This document shows, piece after piece, positions 1 through 9,872 of a stretch of DNA of 64,000 bases. This stretch comes from an uncultured Roseovarius sp. (lineage in GTDB: Bacteria; Pseudomonadota; Alphaproteobacteria; Rhodobacterales; Rhodobacteraceae): contig CANMFU010000001.1 of NCBI GenBank assembly GCA_947497295.1, positions 620,001 to 684,000 of the forward strand, in the 5' to 3' direction. The first letter of the stretch is position 1, and each line of letters opens with the position of its first letter. The position numbers were made by a program, and so were the translations under genes. The notes under the pieces are model-generated. The model made no database searches. It saw only the letters and a list, made by a program, of their open reading frames with translations, and was not told where the DNA came from.

Positions 1-793
1 CCGCGGCACTGAAGTGATCGTCGGCGTCAACAAGTATCGCCGCGAGAGCGAGGATCCGATTGACCTGCTCGATATCGACAATTCGGCCGTCCGGGACAGT
101 CAGATCGCCCGCTTGAAACAGATCCGCGCCAGCCGCGACGAAGCGGCCTGCACCAAGGCGCTGGATGAGCTTGAACGCCGCGCGCGGGACGGTGGAAATC
201 TGCTGGAAGCAGCGGTCGAGGCGGCGCGCGCACGCGCCTCTGTAGGAGAGATATCGATGAGCATGGAAAAGGTATTCGGTCGTCATCGTGCCGAGGTCAA
301 GACATTGGCGGGCGTCTATGGCGCGGCCTATGAGGGCGATGAAGGTTTTGCGGCGATTCAGAAATCGGTCGAGGATTTTGCCGAAGAGGAGGGCCGCCGT
401 CCCCGGATGCTGGTCGTCAAGATGGGGCAGGATGGACATGACCGGGGCGCCAAGGTGATTGCGACCGCCTTTGCCGATATCGGCTTTGACGTTGACGTCG
501 GTCCGCTGTTTCAAACACCGGAGGAGGCGGCGCAGGATGCCGTCGACAATGACGTGCATGTCATTGGCATTTCCAGTCAGGCCGCCGGGCACAAGACGCT
601 GGCGCCCAAGCTGGTGGAAGCGCTGCGTGAGAAGGGGGCAGGTGATATTCTGGTCATTTGCGGCGGAGTGATACCGCAGCAGGATTATAAATTCCTCAAG
701 GATGCGGGGGTAAAGGCGATATTTGGTCCAGGCACGAACATTCCGGACGCGGCGCAGGATATCCTGAAGATGATCCGCGAGACGCGGAGCTAG
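1..793 (+). CDS. scpA: Methylmalonyl-CoA mutase, C-terminal part (cut by window edge)
   Basis: This is the 3' end of an adenosylcobalamin-dependent methylmalonyl-CoA mutase, which interconverts methylmalonyl-CoA and succinyl-CoA at the end of propionyl-CoA assimilation. The frame is open from base 2, so the start lies outside the window. The visible 263 residues cover the end of the substrate-binding barrel and the whole B12-binding domain. That domain has the cobalt-ligating motif DGHDRG within [12 protein letters not shown], followed by the SSQAAGH and GGVIPQQD loops of the Rossmann-like fold. The close relative ethylmalonyl-CoA mutase is an alternative, but the VGVNKYRR and [19 protein letters not shown] segments fit the methylmalonyl enzyme better. 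A weak hairpin lies just after the stop. Confidence 0.9.
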   Translation, partial: RGTEVIVGVNKYRRESEDPIDLLDIDNSAVRDSQIARLKQIRASRDEAACTKALDELERRARDGGNLLEAAVEAARARASVGEISMSMEKVFGRHRAEVKTLAGVYGAAYEGDEGFAAIQKSVEDFAEEEGRRPRMLVVKMGQDGHDRGAKVIATAFADIGFDVDVGPLFQTPEEAAQDAVDNDVHVIGISSQAAGHKTLAPKLVEALREKGAGDILVICGGVIPQQDYKFLKDAGVKAIFGPGTNIPDAAQDILKMIRETRS

Positions 794-810
794 GAGATCC
801 GCGTTGCTGA

Positions 811-836
811 TGGGGCCGTGTAAACAGGCGGCCTCA
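811..836 (+). terminator. Hairpin after methylmalonyl-CoA mutase gene
   Basis: Arms 811-818 and 829-836 can form an 8-bp stem with one G-U pair, 18 bases after the mutase stop codon. No T-run follows, so this is a weak terminator candidate or a 3'-end stabiliser. Confidence 0.3.
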
Positions 837-993
837 TGCTGCAAATTCGGTGATTGTTGGGCGTCGGATCAATATCCGGCGCCCCTATTTCACAGGGCAT
901 ACCAGGCGCGTCTGGTCCATCCAAAGAAATGCCTGCCGCTTTGAGCGTGTCTGATTGCTGAGCTATACATCACACTGCTTTGCAAAGTGATTT

Positions 994-1069
994 TGGTGGC
1001 GTGAGGTGGATTTGAACCACCGACCTAACGATTATGAGTCGTTTGCTCTAACCCCTGAGCTACCACGCC
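994..1069 (-). tRNA. tRNA-Met (anticodon CAU)
   Basis: On the minus strand a 76-nt cloverleaf can be drawn. The acceptor stem is GGCGTGG paired with CACGCC, the D arm is GTAGCTCAGGGGTTAGAGC, the anticodon arm has loop CTCATAA, the T arm carries GGTTCAAATCC, and the 3' CCA is encoded (994-996). The anticodon CAU fits elongator tRNA-Met. A lysidine-modified tRNA-Ile cannot be fully excluded from sequence alone, and the ordinary acceptor pairing argues against an initiator. It is oriented against both neighbouring protein genes. Confidence 0.92.
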
Positions 1070-1252
1070 TTGGGCGCGTGGCTATGGCAGCAGCGCCCGC
1101 CCGTCAAGACGGAAAACGGCTTGAGCGCGTGGGAAAATGACATTCATGGCCGGACCAACGATCTGTTGTTTCGCGGCTCGTCGAAAACTGCAACCATCGC
1201 GGGGCCAGACAATGCGCCGGGTGTTGCGCATCGCCGGAAAAGGACCTGGAAC

Positions 1253-1864
1253 ATGATGGAGCTTGATCACATTGCGATTGCCGCCACCGATCTGGATCAA
1301 GGGGCGGACTGGGTTCAACGCAGCTTGGGCATCAGGCCCGAACCGGGTGGACGGCATGCGCATTTTGGCACGCATAACTGCCTGCTGGGGCTGGAGGACG
1401 GGCTGTATTTGGAGGTGATCGCGATTGACCCGGAAGCGCCGCCACCGGGCCAAGCGCGCTGGTTCGATCTGGACCGTTTCAGTGGCGCACCGCGTATCAG
1501 CAACTGGATCTGCCGCACCGATGATCTGGAGGGTGCGCAGGCTGCGCTGCCGGGAATTGGCGCTCAGGTGCGGCTGGAAAGGGGCGATCTGCGTTGGCGC
1601 ATGGCGGTGCCTGCGGATGGGCAACTGCCGTTTGACGATAGCCACCCAGCCGTGATGCGGTGGGATTGCACGCGACACCCGGCGGCATCGTTGCCGGTCA
1701 CGGGGATTGCGCTACGGCAGTTGGTTGTTCGTCATCCCGAAGCAAATGAACTGCGCGCGCGTCTCGCCGGGAGACTGGCTGATGATCGGGTGCTTTTTGA
1801 GACCGGGCCTGCTGGTTTGCGGGCCGAATTCGACACGTCGGAGGGACCGCGCATTCTGGAGTGA
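1253..1864 (+). CDS. VOC/glyoxalase-like domain protein
   Basis: A protein of about 203 residues resembling the glyoxalase-like (vicinal oxygen chelate) domain family. It begins MELDHIAIAATDLDQGADW, the usual first beta-alpha unit with a metal-ligand His, and continues with GGRHAHFGTHNCLLGL and YLEVIAIDPEAP, which supply a second His and a Glu. I chose the ATG pair at 1253/1256 because AGGACC lies just upstream. The reading frame is open back to 1070, but the extra residues look like shadow translation running on from the tRNA. No partner gene reveals a substrate. Functions in this family range from lyases to dioxygenases, so only the fold is claimed. Confidence 0.8.
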   Translation: MMELDHIAIAATDLDQGADWVQRSLGIRPEPGGRHAHFGTHNCLLGLEDGLYLEVIAIDPEAPPPGQARWFDLDRFSGAPRISNWICRTDDLEGAQAALPGIGAQVRLERGDLRWRMAVPADGQLPFDDSHPAVMRWDCTRHPAASLPVTGIALRQLVVRHPEANELRARLAGRLADDRVLFETGPAGLRAEFDTSEGPRILE

Positions 1865-1939
1865 ATTGGCGCCATTCTTTTGTGAAAATCTTGGACAGAT
1901 CGCGCTGACACTGTCGGCGAAAGGCACTAGGATCGCGCC

Positions 1940-2623
1940 ATGTCGATCTGGACCCGCATAACCGAAGCCGTGTCGGCGCTTGCCAAGGGCGAGGGCCTGA
2001 GCGCCGTTTTTGACCGCCTGCGCACCCCGCCAGAGCGCAGCGTTGCCTTTGCCATCGCGGTGATTGCACTGGGCGCGAAAATGGCCAAGGCGGATGGGCA
2101 AGTCACGCGCGGCGAGGTCGCGGCTTTTCGACAGGTGTTTCAGATCGCGCGCGAAGACGAGGCGGGCGCCTCGCGTGTGTTCAATCTGGCACGGCAGGAC
2201 GTGGCGGGATTTGAGGTTTATGCCGCCCGTATCAAGGCGATGTTCGGCGATGATACGGAGGCTCTGTGTGATTTGATGGAGGGGTTATTTCACATCGCCA
2301 TGGCCGACGGCGAATATCATCCGGCCGAGAACTCCTTTCTTGAGCGGGTGGCCGAAATTTTCGCTCTGAAATCCGGTGATTTCCAGCGTATGCGCTGTCG
2401 GTTTGTGCCGGGCAGCGCGCCGGACCCCTATCAGGTTCTGGGCGCGTCTCCGGATGACAGCCTGGCCGACGTGCGAAGACGGTATCGCGCGCTGGTGCGC
2501 GAAACGCATCCTGACCGTATGATGGCGCGCGGCGTCCCGGTTGAGGCGATGCGTCTTGCCGAAAAGCGAATGATCGACATCAACCGTGCGTGGGAGCAGG
2601 TTGAGGCCGCGCATCGCGGATGA
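1940..2623 (+). CDS. TerB-domain / J-domain co-chaperone (DjlA-like)
   Basis: A 227-residue protein with two domains. Residues about 30-150 form an all-helical TerB-like domain, with the paired acidic motifs KADGQVTRGE and MADGEYHPAE. The C-terminal part (about 160-225) is a J domain beginning DPYQVLGASPDDS and carrying the HPD tripeptide in RETHPDRMM, which stimulates the DnaK ATPase. The arrangement matches DjlA, but the N-terminal membrane anchor of enterobacterial DjlA is not obvious, so this version may be soluble. The stop overlaps the start of the next gene by four bases (ATGA), which suggests translational coupling. Confidence 0.88.
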   Translation: MSIWTRITEAVSALAKGEGLSAVFDRLRTPPERSVAFAIAVIALGAKMAKADGQVTRGEVAAFRQVFQIAREDEAGASRVFNLARQDVAGFEVYAARIKAMFGDDTEALCDLMEGLFHIAMADGEYHPAENSFLERVAEIFALKSGDFQRMRCRFVPGSAPDPYQVLGASPDDSLADVRRRYRALVRETHPDRMMARGVPVEAMRLAEKRMIDINRAWEQVEAAHRG

Positions 2624-3645
2624 GGTTGGCGACCTGGAATATCGAATGGTTCAATAGCCTGTTCGATGATGAGGGCGCGCTGCTGGATGATGGGGAATGG
2701 TCGTCGCGCCGCAACGTGACGCGGCGTGATCAACTGGCAGCCGTGGGTGCTGTAATTCATGCGCTGGATGTCGATGCGCTGATGATCATCGAAGCGCCCG
2801 ATCACAATGGGCGGCGTAGCACCGTGACCGCGCTTGAACGGTTTGCGGAGGTATTTGGTTTGCGCACGCGGCAGGCTTTGGTCGGGTTCACAAACGACAC
2901 CCAGCAGGAGATCGCGCTGCTCTATGATCCGGGCTTGATAGCGGCGGAGCATAATCCGCTGGGTAGTGACACAGGCAAGCGCGGTAGCCCGGATGCACCG
3001 CGTTTTGACAGCGTCTTTCGGATTGATCTGGATATCGACGCGGTTGAGGATCTGGTGCGCTTTTCCAAGCCGCCGTTGGAGGTGCGGGTTACCACGCGCG
3101 GCGGTAGTGTGCTAAATCTGATCGGCGTGCATCTGAAATCGAAGGCCCCGCATGGCGCAAGCTCGCCCGCCGATATAATGCGCATTGCCATCGCCAATCG
3201 GCGCAAGCAATTGGCACAGGCGGTCTGGCTGCGTGCGCGCGTTTTAGCGCATCTGGAAGCGGGTAATCCGCTGATCGTGATGGGCGATTTCAACGATGGC
3301 CCGGGTCTGGATGAATACGAGGGGCTGTTTGGCCGATCCTCGGTCGAGGTGGTGCTGGGTGAGGGCGAGGCACTGCGGCTTTATGATCCGCATGCGCGCG
3401 CAGCACTGGGGCAGAAAATCGGGGCGGTTCACAGCACATCCAGGTTTTATCTGGGCCACGAGGGCCGGTATTTGCAGGCGCTGCTGGATTACATCATGGT
3501 GTCGCCCGATTTGATGGCGCTGGGCCCGGTGTGGCGAATCTGGCATCCGTTCGATGATCCGGCCTGTTATGGCGACGATGCACTGCGGGCCGCGCTGCTG
3601 ACCGCATCGGACCATTTCCCCGTCACGCTTGATATCGATGCTTAG
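2620..3645 (+). CDS. Endonuclease/exonuclease/phosphatase family protein
   Basis: A 341-residue EEP-superfamily hydrolase with no signal peptide. Family motifs are visible in order: the N-terminal TWNIEWFN (Asn ligand), IIEAPDHNG where a catalytic Glu is usual, IGVHLKSK, MGDFNDGPG (the GDFND metal site) and the C-terminal SDHFPVTLD (catalytic Asp-His). Members cleave phosphodiesters in nucleic acids, lipids or inositol phosphates, and the substrate cannot be read here. Its ATG overlaps the stop of the J-domain gene. It is a different subfamily from the second EEP gene near 55.1 kb. Confidence 0.85.
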   Translation: MRLATWNIEWFNSLFDDEGALLDDGEWSSRRNVTRRDQLAAVGAVIHALDVDALMIIEAPDHNGRRSTVTALERFAEVFGLRTRQALVGFTNDTQQEIALLYDPGLIAAEHNPLGSDTGKRGSPDAPRFDSVFRIDLDIDAVEDLVRFSKPPLEVRVTTRGGSVLNLIGVHLKSKAPHGASSPADIMRIAIANRRKQLAQAVWLRARVLAHLEAGNPLIVMGDFNDGPGLDEYEGLFGRSSVEVVLGEGEALRLYDPHARAALGQKIGAVHSTSRFYLGHEGRYLQALLDYIMVSPDLMALGPVWRIWHPFDDPACYGDDALRAALLTASDHFPVTLDIDA

Positions 3646-3682
3646 ACTTAAATCTGGTGCTGTTCATGCTATATTGAAATCT

Positions 3683-4063
3683 ATGAGACAGATTCTGATC
3701 ACTGCAACCGCGGCTTTGCTGTTGGCTACTCCCGCCCTTCATGCTCAGGAGGAGCCACCGCCAGAGGGCGGCCTGTCCCTGATCGAAGAGGGGGCGCGCA
3801 TGTTCTTTGACGGGCTGATGAAGGAGGCGCGCCCGGCGATGGAGGGGATGACGGAGATGGCCGAACGGCTGGGCCCGCAACTGCGTGGATTTGCAGAGGA
3901 AATGGGGCCTGCGCTGGCTGAAATCCTGAAGGATGTAGAGGATTTGAGCGTGTACGAAGCGCCGGAAAAATTGCCGAACGGGGACATCATAATCCGGCGC
4001 AAACCGGTTGAGGACACACCGCCAGATCTGCTTTTGGATCCCGACGCCGAGATAGAGATCTGA
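3683..4063 (+). CDS. Small secreted protein of unknown function
   Basis: The predicted product has 126 residues. It starts with a clean Sec signal peptide, MRQILITATAALLLATPALHA, with probable cleavage after AHA or before QEEPPPEGG. The mature part is acidic and amphipathic (MFFDGLMKEARPAMEGMTEMAERL) and ends with IIIRRKPVEDTPPD. I chose ATG 3683 because the 18 upstream in-frame codons do not look coding and would bury the signal peptide. I recognise no domain; related roseobacter proteins are sometimes labelled as ATPases, but no Walker motif is visible. The gene converges with ppx, leaving only about 12 bases between their ends. Confidence 0.65.
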   Translation: MRQILITATAALLLATPALHAQEEPPPEGGLSLIEEGARMFFDGLMKEARPAMEGMTEMAERLGPQLRGFAEEMGPALAEILKDVEDLSVYEAPEKLPNGDIIIRRKPVEDTPPDLLLDPDAEIEI

Positions 4064-4075
4064 CATGCTAAAAAT

Positions 4076-5659
4076 TTAGGGTGCTACTGCCCTTTTGACC
4101 ACCGGCTCTGATCCGAGCGATGCGGCCAGCGAGGCAAACCGCGCTTGTGCGACCTCACCAAACAAGGCGGATGCTTCGGGCGCCAGTCTGAATTCCAAAA
4201 CCTTTTTTTTCGGATAGAAATGCAGTTTGCCCGGCTCGGCGTCCCGCTGAAGCCACAGCATGGCGCCAAATCGCATCGCCTTGCCGAGAATTTCGGCCTC
4301 GCGGCGCATGGGCGAATCAATCAGCTGGCTGACCTTTTCGATGCGGGTTTCCCCACGCGAATTGGAATAACGGTGCAGGAGGGCAAGCCCCAGAAATACG
4401 CGCTCGGAATGTTTCAGCCCGCCCAGATTGGCGCGCGTCGCAGTGTCAAAGCAGATGTCGGCGCGGTAATCGGGATGTGCGCGCCAGTTAACGTCATGCA
4501 GAAGGCAAGCGGCCTTGATCAGGCGCACACGCTCGGGGCGGGCGGATTTGAACAGCGGCGTGATGAAGTGATACAGCATCTTGCCAAAGCCGGGCACGCG
4601 CGCATCCTTGGTCTCCGTAAAACGGCACGCCTCGATCAGGGGGTCGCGGTCGCGCAATTGTTGGGGCATCTGTTCAAACAGCATCCCCTCGCGGATGCCG
4701 TAGCTGGAAATGGCAATGTCATGGGGTTTGAAGGTGCGCACCAATTCGCGCAGCACCTCGGCGGCCTGCGGCACCAGAGCCATGCGGGCCGTCGAGACGC
4801 CGGCCCGCTGACGCAACGCATTTTGGTCAGGGGCCTCGTGGATATACCGAAGCGTGTCCCGCACCGAGGAGGCGCGCATCCTGTATTCGTGCAGCACATT
4901 CAGAGGGTATCCGCGCCGTTCCATGTCAATCCGCGCAATCGCGCGCCACGAGCCGCCGACCAGAAACAGCCGGTTTTCCTGTTCACCCAGTTCGGCGGTC
5001 ATCCCATCAAGCGTGTCGCGAATATAGGCGCGGCGCGCCTTGCGGCCACCCTTGAGATCGCGCAGTTTTAGTGGCCCCAGCTGCGAGCTGACGCGTCGCC
5101 CGACGGTGCCGCCGTTAATCTCGGCCAGTTCCATCGACGATCCGCCGATGTCGCAGACCAGCCCGTAGGCACCCGGCCAGCCCAGCAGAACGCCCTGCGC
5201 CGACAGCCGGGCCTCTTCGCGCCCGTCGATGACCCAGAGGTCAAGCCCGGTCAGCGCCTTGACCTCGGCCTGGAATTCGGCGCCGTCTTCGGCGTCGCGC
5301 ACGGCGGCGGTGGCGACGCAGGTCAGCGGTCCGGTGTCCATCGCTTGGGCCAGATGGGCAAAGCGATGTAGGGCGCTGAGCGCACGGGCGCGACCGTCGG
5401 GGTTCAGGCGCCCGGTTTCGGCCATTCCGGCGCCAAGGCCGCACATGATTTTTTCGTTGAAGAAATAGGCGGGGCTGCGCGCCGCGCCGTCAAACACCAC
5501 CAATCGGACGGAGTTTGACCCGACATCAACCACGCCTACACGGCGCAATGCGCGCGCGGAAGGTTTGTTGAAAAGAGCACGGCCAAAGGGATTGTTGCCG
5601 GTGCTGCCGGAGGTTCCGCGATCGGTTTCGGGTACGCTCATTTTCCCACCAGCCGTCAT
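4076..5659 (-). CDS. ppx: Exopolyphosphatase / Ppx-GppA family phosphatase
   Basis: This 527-residue Ppx/GppA enzyme releases phosphate from polyphosphate or from pppGpp. The ASKHA-type N-terminal half contains VVDVGSNSVRLVVFDG (about residues 42-57) and the second phosphate loop VCDIGGSSMEL. The C-terminal part is an HD-like helical domain with ACLLHDVNWRAHPDYR. A low-complexity N-terminus of about 35 residues precedes the fold. ATG 5659 has AAGGG upstream, while an internal ATG at 5641 is also plausible. It is the last gene of the minus-strand set permease-hdaA-ppk1-ppx and starts 54 bases after ppk1 ends, so synthesis and breakdown of polyphosphate appear co-transcribed. Confidence 0.92.
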   Translation of the reverse strand: MTAGGKMSVPETDRGTSGSTGNNPFGRALFNKPSARALRRVGVVDVGSNSVRLVVFDGAARSPAYFFNEKIMCGLGAGMAETGRLNPDGRARALSALHRFAHLAQAMDTGPLTCVATAAVRDAEDGAEFQAEVKALTGLDLWVIDGREEARLSAQGVLLGWPGAYGLVCDIGGSSMELAEINGGTVGRRVSSQLGPLKLRDLKGGRKARRAYIRDTLDGMTAELGEQENRLFLVGGSWRAIARIDMERRGYPLNVLHEYRMRASSVRDTLRYIHEAPDQNALRQRAGVSTARMALVPQAAEVLRELVRTFKPHDIAISSYGIREGMLFEQMPQQLRDRDPLIEACRFTETKDARVPGFGKMLYHFITPLFKSARPERVRLIKAACLLHDVNWRAHPDYRADICFDTATRANLGGLKHSERVFLGLALLHRYSNSRGETRIEKVSQLIDSPMRREAEILGKAMRFGAMLWLQRDAEPGKLHFYPKKKVLEFRLAPEASALFGEVAQARFASLAASLGSEPVVKRAVAP

Positions 5660-5713
5660 TTCGCCGCCCTTCTTATGAGTGCGCCGAGGCGCAGCGTCAA
5701 CGCAGTTTGGCCG

Positions 5714-7888
5714 CTAATCCTCGGTATGGGTCAGTTGCGGCACGTCTGCAGCCCCTGCCGACCCGCGGCCCGAAAGGGACGGATTTTCCATGAAAAACCG
5801 ATGACAGCTGAACGCGAATTCGCCCTCGGGCAAGGACGCGCGGGTAAAGCTGCCATCGGGCGCCATGACCCAGCTTTGGGCGATATCGGCCATGTTGGCG
5901 GCCATGACTTGCGATGTGATCTGCGCCTTGACGGTGGGGTTTTCGATTTCGACCAGCGTTTCGACGCGGCGTTTGAGGTTGCGGCCCATCCAGTCGGCGG
6001 AGGAGATGAAGACGCGGGCTTTTTTGTGCGGAAGACCGTGGCCATTGCCAAAGCAGACGATGCGGCTGTGTTCCAGAAAGCGCCCGACGATCGATTTGAC
6101 GCGGATATTTTCAGACAGACCCGTGATGCCGGGGCGCAGGCCACAAATGCCGCGCACCACAAGGCTGATGCGAACGCCCGCCTTGCTGGCGGCGTAAAGC
6201 GCGTCGATGATGCCCGGATCAATCAGCGCGTTCATCTTGGCCCAGATTTCGGCGGGGCGGCCGTTCTGCGCATGAACGATTTCGGCGGAGATCATCTCAA
6301 GCAGGCTGGATTTGAGGGTGATCGGCGAGATGGCGAGGTTTTCCAGCTTTTCCGGCTGGGCATAGCCGGACAGGTAGTTGAACACCTTTGTCGCATCGCG
6401 GCCCAGCTCTTTATCGCAGGTGAACAGGGACAAGTCAGTGTAGATGCGCGCCGTAATGGGGTGGTAATTGCCGGTGCCAAAATGGGTGTAGGTGACCAGA
6501 TTGTCGCCCTCGCGGCGCACGACGATGCTGATTTTGGCGTGGGTTTTCAAATCGAGAAAGCCATAGACGACATGCGCGCCGGCACGCTCCAGCCTGCGGG
6601 ACTGGCGAATATTGGCGGCCTCGTCAAAGCGGGCTTTCAGCTCGACCAGCGCGGTGACGGATTTGCCGTTTTCGGCGGCTTCGCACAGCGCCTCGACGAT
6701 GGGGGACTGGTTGGAGGTGCGGTAGAGCGTCTGTTTGATGGCGACCACGTCAGGATCGTGCGCCGCCTGTTTGAGGAAGCGGATGACCATATCGAACGTC
6801 TCGTACGGGTGGTGCAGCAGCATGTCCTTTTGCCGGATCGCGGCGAACATGTCGCCGTCGAAATCCTGCACGCGCTCGGGCACGCGGGGCGCGAAGCTGG
6901 GCCATAGAAGGTCGGGGCGGGCATCCAGCACGAGTTCCTTTAGGTCGGCAAGTCCGATCATGCCGTCAACCTCGACCACTTCGTCGGAGGTCACGTGCAA
7001 TTCGTCCATGACGAGGCGGCGCAGCGCCTCGGGTGCGTCGCGCGTGATGTTCATGCGCACGACCTCGCCGCGGCGGCGACGTTTGAGCGCGACCTCGAAT
7101 TCGCGCACCAGATCTTCGGCCTCTTCTTCGACCTCAAGATCGCTGTCGCGCAGGACGCGAAAGGCGCAGTGGCCTTTGTATTTGTAGCCGGGAAAAAGGC
7201 TGTGCAGATGCAGGATGAGCAACGCCTCCAGCGGCAGAAAGCGGTGCGCGCCAGGCTCGGCCGGCAGCGCGACAAAGCGGTCGATCTGCTGCGGAATCGG
7301 CAGCAAGGCCTGAAGCGGGCGTTTGTCGCGGATACGCGTCAGGTTCAGCGCCAGCGAATAGCCAAGGTTCGGGATGAAGGGGAAGGGGTGCGCCGGGTCG
7401 ATAGCCAGTGGCGACAGGACCGGGAAGACTTTGTTGAGGAACACGTCGTCCAGATAGGCGCGGTCGGCATCGTTCAAATCCTCGCCGGTCATGATCGTGA
7501 TGTTCTGAGTGGCCAACTCATCGCGCAGGTGCTGATAGGTCTGCTGCTGCGCGCCCAACAGTTTGCGCGCGTCCTCGTTGATCAAAACCAGTTGTTCGGC
7601 CGGGGTCAGCCCATCGGCTGCGGGCGTGGTGTTGCCCGCACGTGCCAACTCGCGCAGGCCGGCGACGCGCACGTTGTAGAATTCATCCAGATTGGTGGCC
7701 GAGATCGACAGGAAGCGGAGCCGTTCCAGCAAGGGCACGCGCAGGTTCTGCGCCTCCTCCAGCACGCGCCAGTTGAAACCCAGCCAGCTCAGCTCGCGGT
7801 TGTAGAAACGGCCCGGACCGGCAGCGTCCAGATCGGGCAGATCCATGGCCGTGGGGAAGGGCGAAGTGAGGAAATCGGCGACGCTCAT
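5714..7888 (-). CDS. ppk1: Polyphosphate kinase 1
   Basis: A 724-residue PPK1, which reversibly transfers the ATP gamma-phosphate to polyphosphate. The N domain starts [21 protein letters not shown] head domain carries [17 protein letters not shown] text ([16 protein letters not shown]). The two C-terminal phospholipase-D-like domains include [40 protein letters not shown] (the region of the autophosphorylated His) and [10 protein letters not shown] (second catalytic His). The length is usual for the family. The start ATG 7888 lacks a strong ribosome-binding site, and [10 protein letters not shown] 14 codons further in is an alternative. hdaA lies 48 bases upstream and ppx downstream on the same strand. 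Confidence 0.95.
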   Translation of the reverse strand: MSVADFLTSPFPTAMDLPDLDAAGPGRFYNRELSWLGFNWRVLEEAQNLRVPLLERLRFLSISATNLDEFYNVRVAGLRELARAGNTTPAADGLTPAEQLVLINEDARKLLGAQQQTYQHLRDELATQNITIMTGEDLNDADRAYLDDVFLNKVFPVLSPLAIDPAHPFPFIPNLGYSLALNLTRIRDKRPLQALLPIPQQIDRFVALPAEPGAHRFLPLEALLILHLHSLFPGYKYKGHCAFRVLRDSDLEVEEEAEDLVREFEVALKRRRRGEVVRMNITRDAPEALRRLVMDELHVTSDEVVEVDGMIGLADLKELVLDARPDLLWPSFAPRVPERVQDFDGDMFAAIRQKDMLLHHPYETFDMVIRFLKQAAHDPDVVAIKQTLYRTSNQSPIVEALCEAAENGKSVTALVELKARFDEAANIRQSRRLERAGAHVVYGFLDLKTHAKISIVVRREGDNLVTYTHFGTGNYHPITARIYTDLSLFTCDKELGRDATKVFNYLSGYAQPEKLENLAISPITLKSSLLEMISAEIVHAQNGRPAEIWAKMNALIDPGIIDALYAASKAGVRISLVVRGICGLRPGITGLSENIRVKSIVGRFLEHSRIVCFGNGHGLPHKKARVFISSADWMGRNLKRRVETLVEIENPTVKAQITSQVMAANMADIAQSWVMAPDGSFTRASLPEGEFAFSCHRFFMENPSLSGRGSAGAADVPQLTHTED

Positions 7889-7936
7889 AAGTGCTTTGAT
7901 GGCCTGATGTGGAGGAAAATTAGAGCGAGTGTGGCG

Positions 7937-8653
7937 TTACAGCCCCAGCTTGTCCAGCACCTCGGCGGCCAGCGCGCGGGTGACGGGGCGGCGTCGCTCC
8001 AGCGCCAGTTTGTCCAGCGCGGCGACAACGCGGCCCGCATCATCAAAGGCGCGGGGCATGCGGCGCACCAGAAATGGAATGGTGCCGGGGGTTGGCAGGA
8101 TCTGCCGGTCGCCCATCTGTTTCATCAGCACGGCGGCCAGCAGCTCGTCATCGGGCTCTTTTAGCGTGCAGGTGGGCGTGGCCTGCATCCGGCTGGCCAG
8201 ATCGGGCAGAGCCAGCGGCCAATGGTTGGGCGCGGCGCGTGCGGTGATCAGCAGCGTGTGCCCTTCGGCCAGTGCAAGGTTGTGCAGATGAAAAAGCGCC
8301 TCCTCGGCGGGAGGGTTTCCGGCGATGGTGTCCGCAGCCTCGATCGCTATATGACCCGAAGCCAGGGCCGGGATATCTGCCTCTGGCAGATCGCGCGCGC
8401 TGACGATACAGGCACCGCTGAGATCGCGCCAGACATGGGCCAGATGCGACTTGCCCGAGCCGGCCGGGCCGTTCAGCACCAGCTTGCGCGCCGGCCAGTC
8501 CTGCCATCCGTCGATCAGTGCAACGGCGGTTGCGTTAGCGGATGAGACGTAGAAATCGTTCCGCCCGACGGCGGGCATTGTTTGCAGATCAAGACTAAGC
8601 TGTCTGGGTTGCTTTTGAGGCTGCCTTTGTGGCCGTTTTGGAGGCATGGACAT
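7937..8653 (-). CDS. hdaA: DnaA regulatory inactivator, Hda/HdaA-like
   Basis: A 238-residue DnaA-related AAA+ protein lacking the DnaA DNA-binding domain. Near the N-terminus it has the hexapeptide QLSLDL, which resembles the beta-clamp-binding motif through which Hda joins the DNA-loaded sliding clamp and stimulates DnaA-ATP hydrolysis. Then follow the Walker A-like GPAGSGKSHLAHVW, IAIEAADTIAG and a C-terminal lid with RMPRAFDDAGRVVAALDKLAL. The Walker B is weak, as in other alphaproteobacterial HdaA. The start overlaps the stop of the upstream permease gene (ATGA), indicating co-translation. Its position next to ppk1 may link replication control to polyphosphate. Confidence 0.85.
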   Translation of the reverse strand: MSMPPKRPQRQPQKQPRQLSLDLQTMPAVGRNDFYVSSANATAVALIDGWQDWPARKLVLNGPAGSGKSHLAHVWRDLSGACIVSARDLPEADIPALASGHIAIEAADTIAGNPPAEEALFHLHNLALAEGHTLLITARAAPNHWPLALPDLASRMQATPTCTLKEPDDELLAAVLMKQMGDRQILPTPGTIPFLVRRMPRAFDDAGRVVAALDKLALERRRPVTRALAAEVLDKLGL

Positions 8654-9720
8654 CAGTGCGCGTCGTGATCCGGTGTTCCGCGATACAGCTGGCTCTCTTT
8701 ATAGCGGGCGGTTGCGTAGCGTGTGATGACGCCAATGGCGGCGGCAACCGGCACCGCCACAAGCATCCCGACAAAGCCAAACAGCGTCCCGAATACTGAC
8801 AGCGAAAAGATCAGCCAGACAGGGTGCAGACCGACCGAATTTCCGACCAGCTTTGGCGTGAGCAGGTTGCCCTCGATCACCTGGCCCAGCACAAAGATAC
8901 CGGCGATGATCCCGATCGAAATCCAGTCACCCCAGAACTGGAACAGAGCCAGACCGATGGCCAGCAGGCCTCCGACCAGCGCGCCGACATAGGGAATAAA
9001 GGTCAGCAAACCTGCCGTGAACCCGACGACGAGGCCAAATTGCAGACCTGCCAGCATCAGCGCTCCTGCGTAATATGTGCCCAGGATCAGACAGACGGTG
9101 CCCATGCCCCGTATAAAGCCGGACATCGTCTTGTCGATCTCGCGGGCCAGATAGCGGATAGTGGGGGCGTGTTCACGCGGCAGCAGATCATCGATACGCG
9201 CCACCATGTGGTCCCAGTCATACAGCAGATAAACCGCGACCACGGGGACGATGACAAACAGTACCAGCACGTTGATCAGCGACGACACTGACGCCAGCAC
9301 GGTCTCCAGCATCTGGCCGCCGCGCTCCTGAATCGATTCGCCGATCGCGGTCAGGGACTGGCGCAGCGCGCTGCCCGAATCGGCAACTTGCGGAAAGCGC
9401 TCGGTTACGAACACCTGAAGTTTGCGCGATAATTCGGGCGCCGTGTCTATCAGCGCTGTCGCCTGCGAGGCCAGTGTAGGAATGACCAGCAGGGCCATTA
9501 TGACAAATATTATCACTGTAAGGACTGCGATCAGCGCGACGGACAGTGCCCGGTTGAGGCCGATCCTTTGCAGTCGGTCGGCAACAGGATCCAGAAAGTA
9601 GGCGATCGCGGCCCCTACCACAAAGGGCAGGATTACGTCGCCCAGCACCCAGAGCACGGCAAAAAAGACCGCCGCGGCGATCCCCCAATATTTCATTTGC
9701 GTTCCGATGGGCAAGGCCAT
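8653..9720 (-). CDS. AI-2E / PerM family membrane protein
   Basis: A 355-residue integral membrane protein of the AI-2E transporter/PerM family. It has hydrophobic pairs at the N-terminus ([26 protein letters not shown]), a long amphipathic soluble segment with [13 protein letters not shown], and a C-terminal bundle ending in [18 protein letters not shown]. The family motifs [14 protein letters not shown] and [19 protein letters not shown] are clear. Family members have been linked to autoinducer-2 export, Na+/H+ antiport or peptide export, so no substrate is assigned. It heads the minus-strand operon with hdaA and is divergent from proS; the gap between 9721 and 9872 should hold both promoters. 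Confidence 0.88.
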   Translation of the reverse strand: MALPIGTQMKYWGIAAAVFFAVLWVLGDVILPFVVGAAIAYFLDPVADRLQRIGLNRALSVALIAVLTVIIFVIMALLVIPTLASQATALIDTAPELSRKLQVFVTERFPQVADSGSALRQSLTAIGESIQERGGQMLETVLASVSSLINVLVLFVIVPVVAVYLLYDWDHMVARIDDLLPREHAPTIRYLAREIDKTMSGFIRGMGTVCLILGTYYAGALMLAGLQFGLVVGFTAGLLTFIPYVGALVGGLLAIGLALFQFWGDWISIGIIAGIFVLGQVIEGNLLTPKLVGNSVGLHPVWLIFSLSVFGTLFGFVGMLVAVPVAAAIGVITRYATARYKESQLYRGTPDHDAH

Positions 9721-9872
9721 GGAGTCCTTTCGGTGTGTTCAGATACACTTGGAGGAAGCGCCCGGCGCTTTCAAGTGCGGGTTTACTGCGTGAAGGCGAC
9801 AAGCCACGCTTGCCCGGACGTGCGCAAAGCCATAAACGGGGCAAAATGAACCTGACCCCCGAGAGGATTGCC

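Noticed and set aside
5675..6907. Long open frame of 410 codons on the plus strand opposite ppk1
   Set aside because: It is antisense to a certain gene, and its codon pattern mirrors ppk1. Such frames are common in GC-rich DNA.
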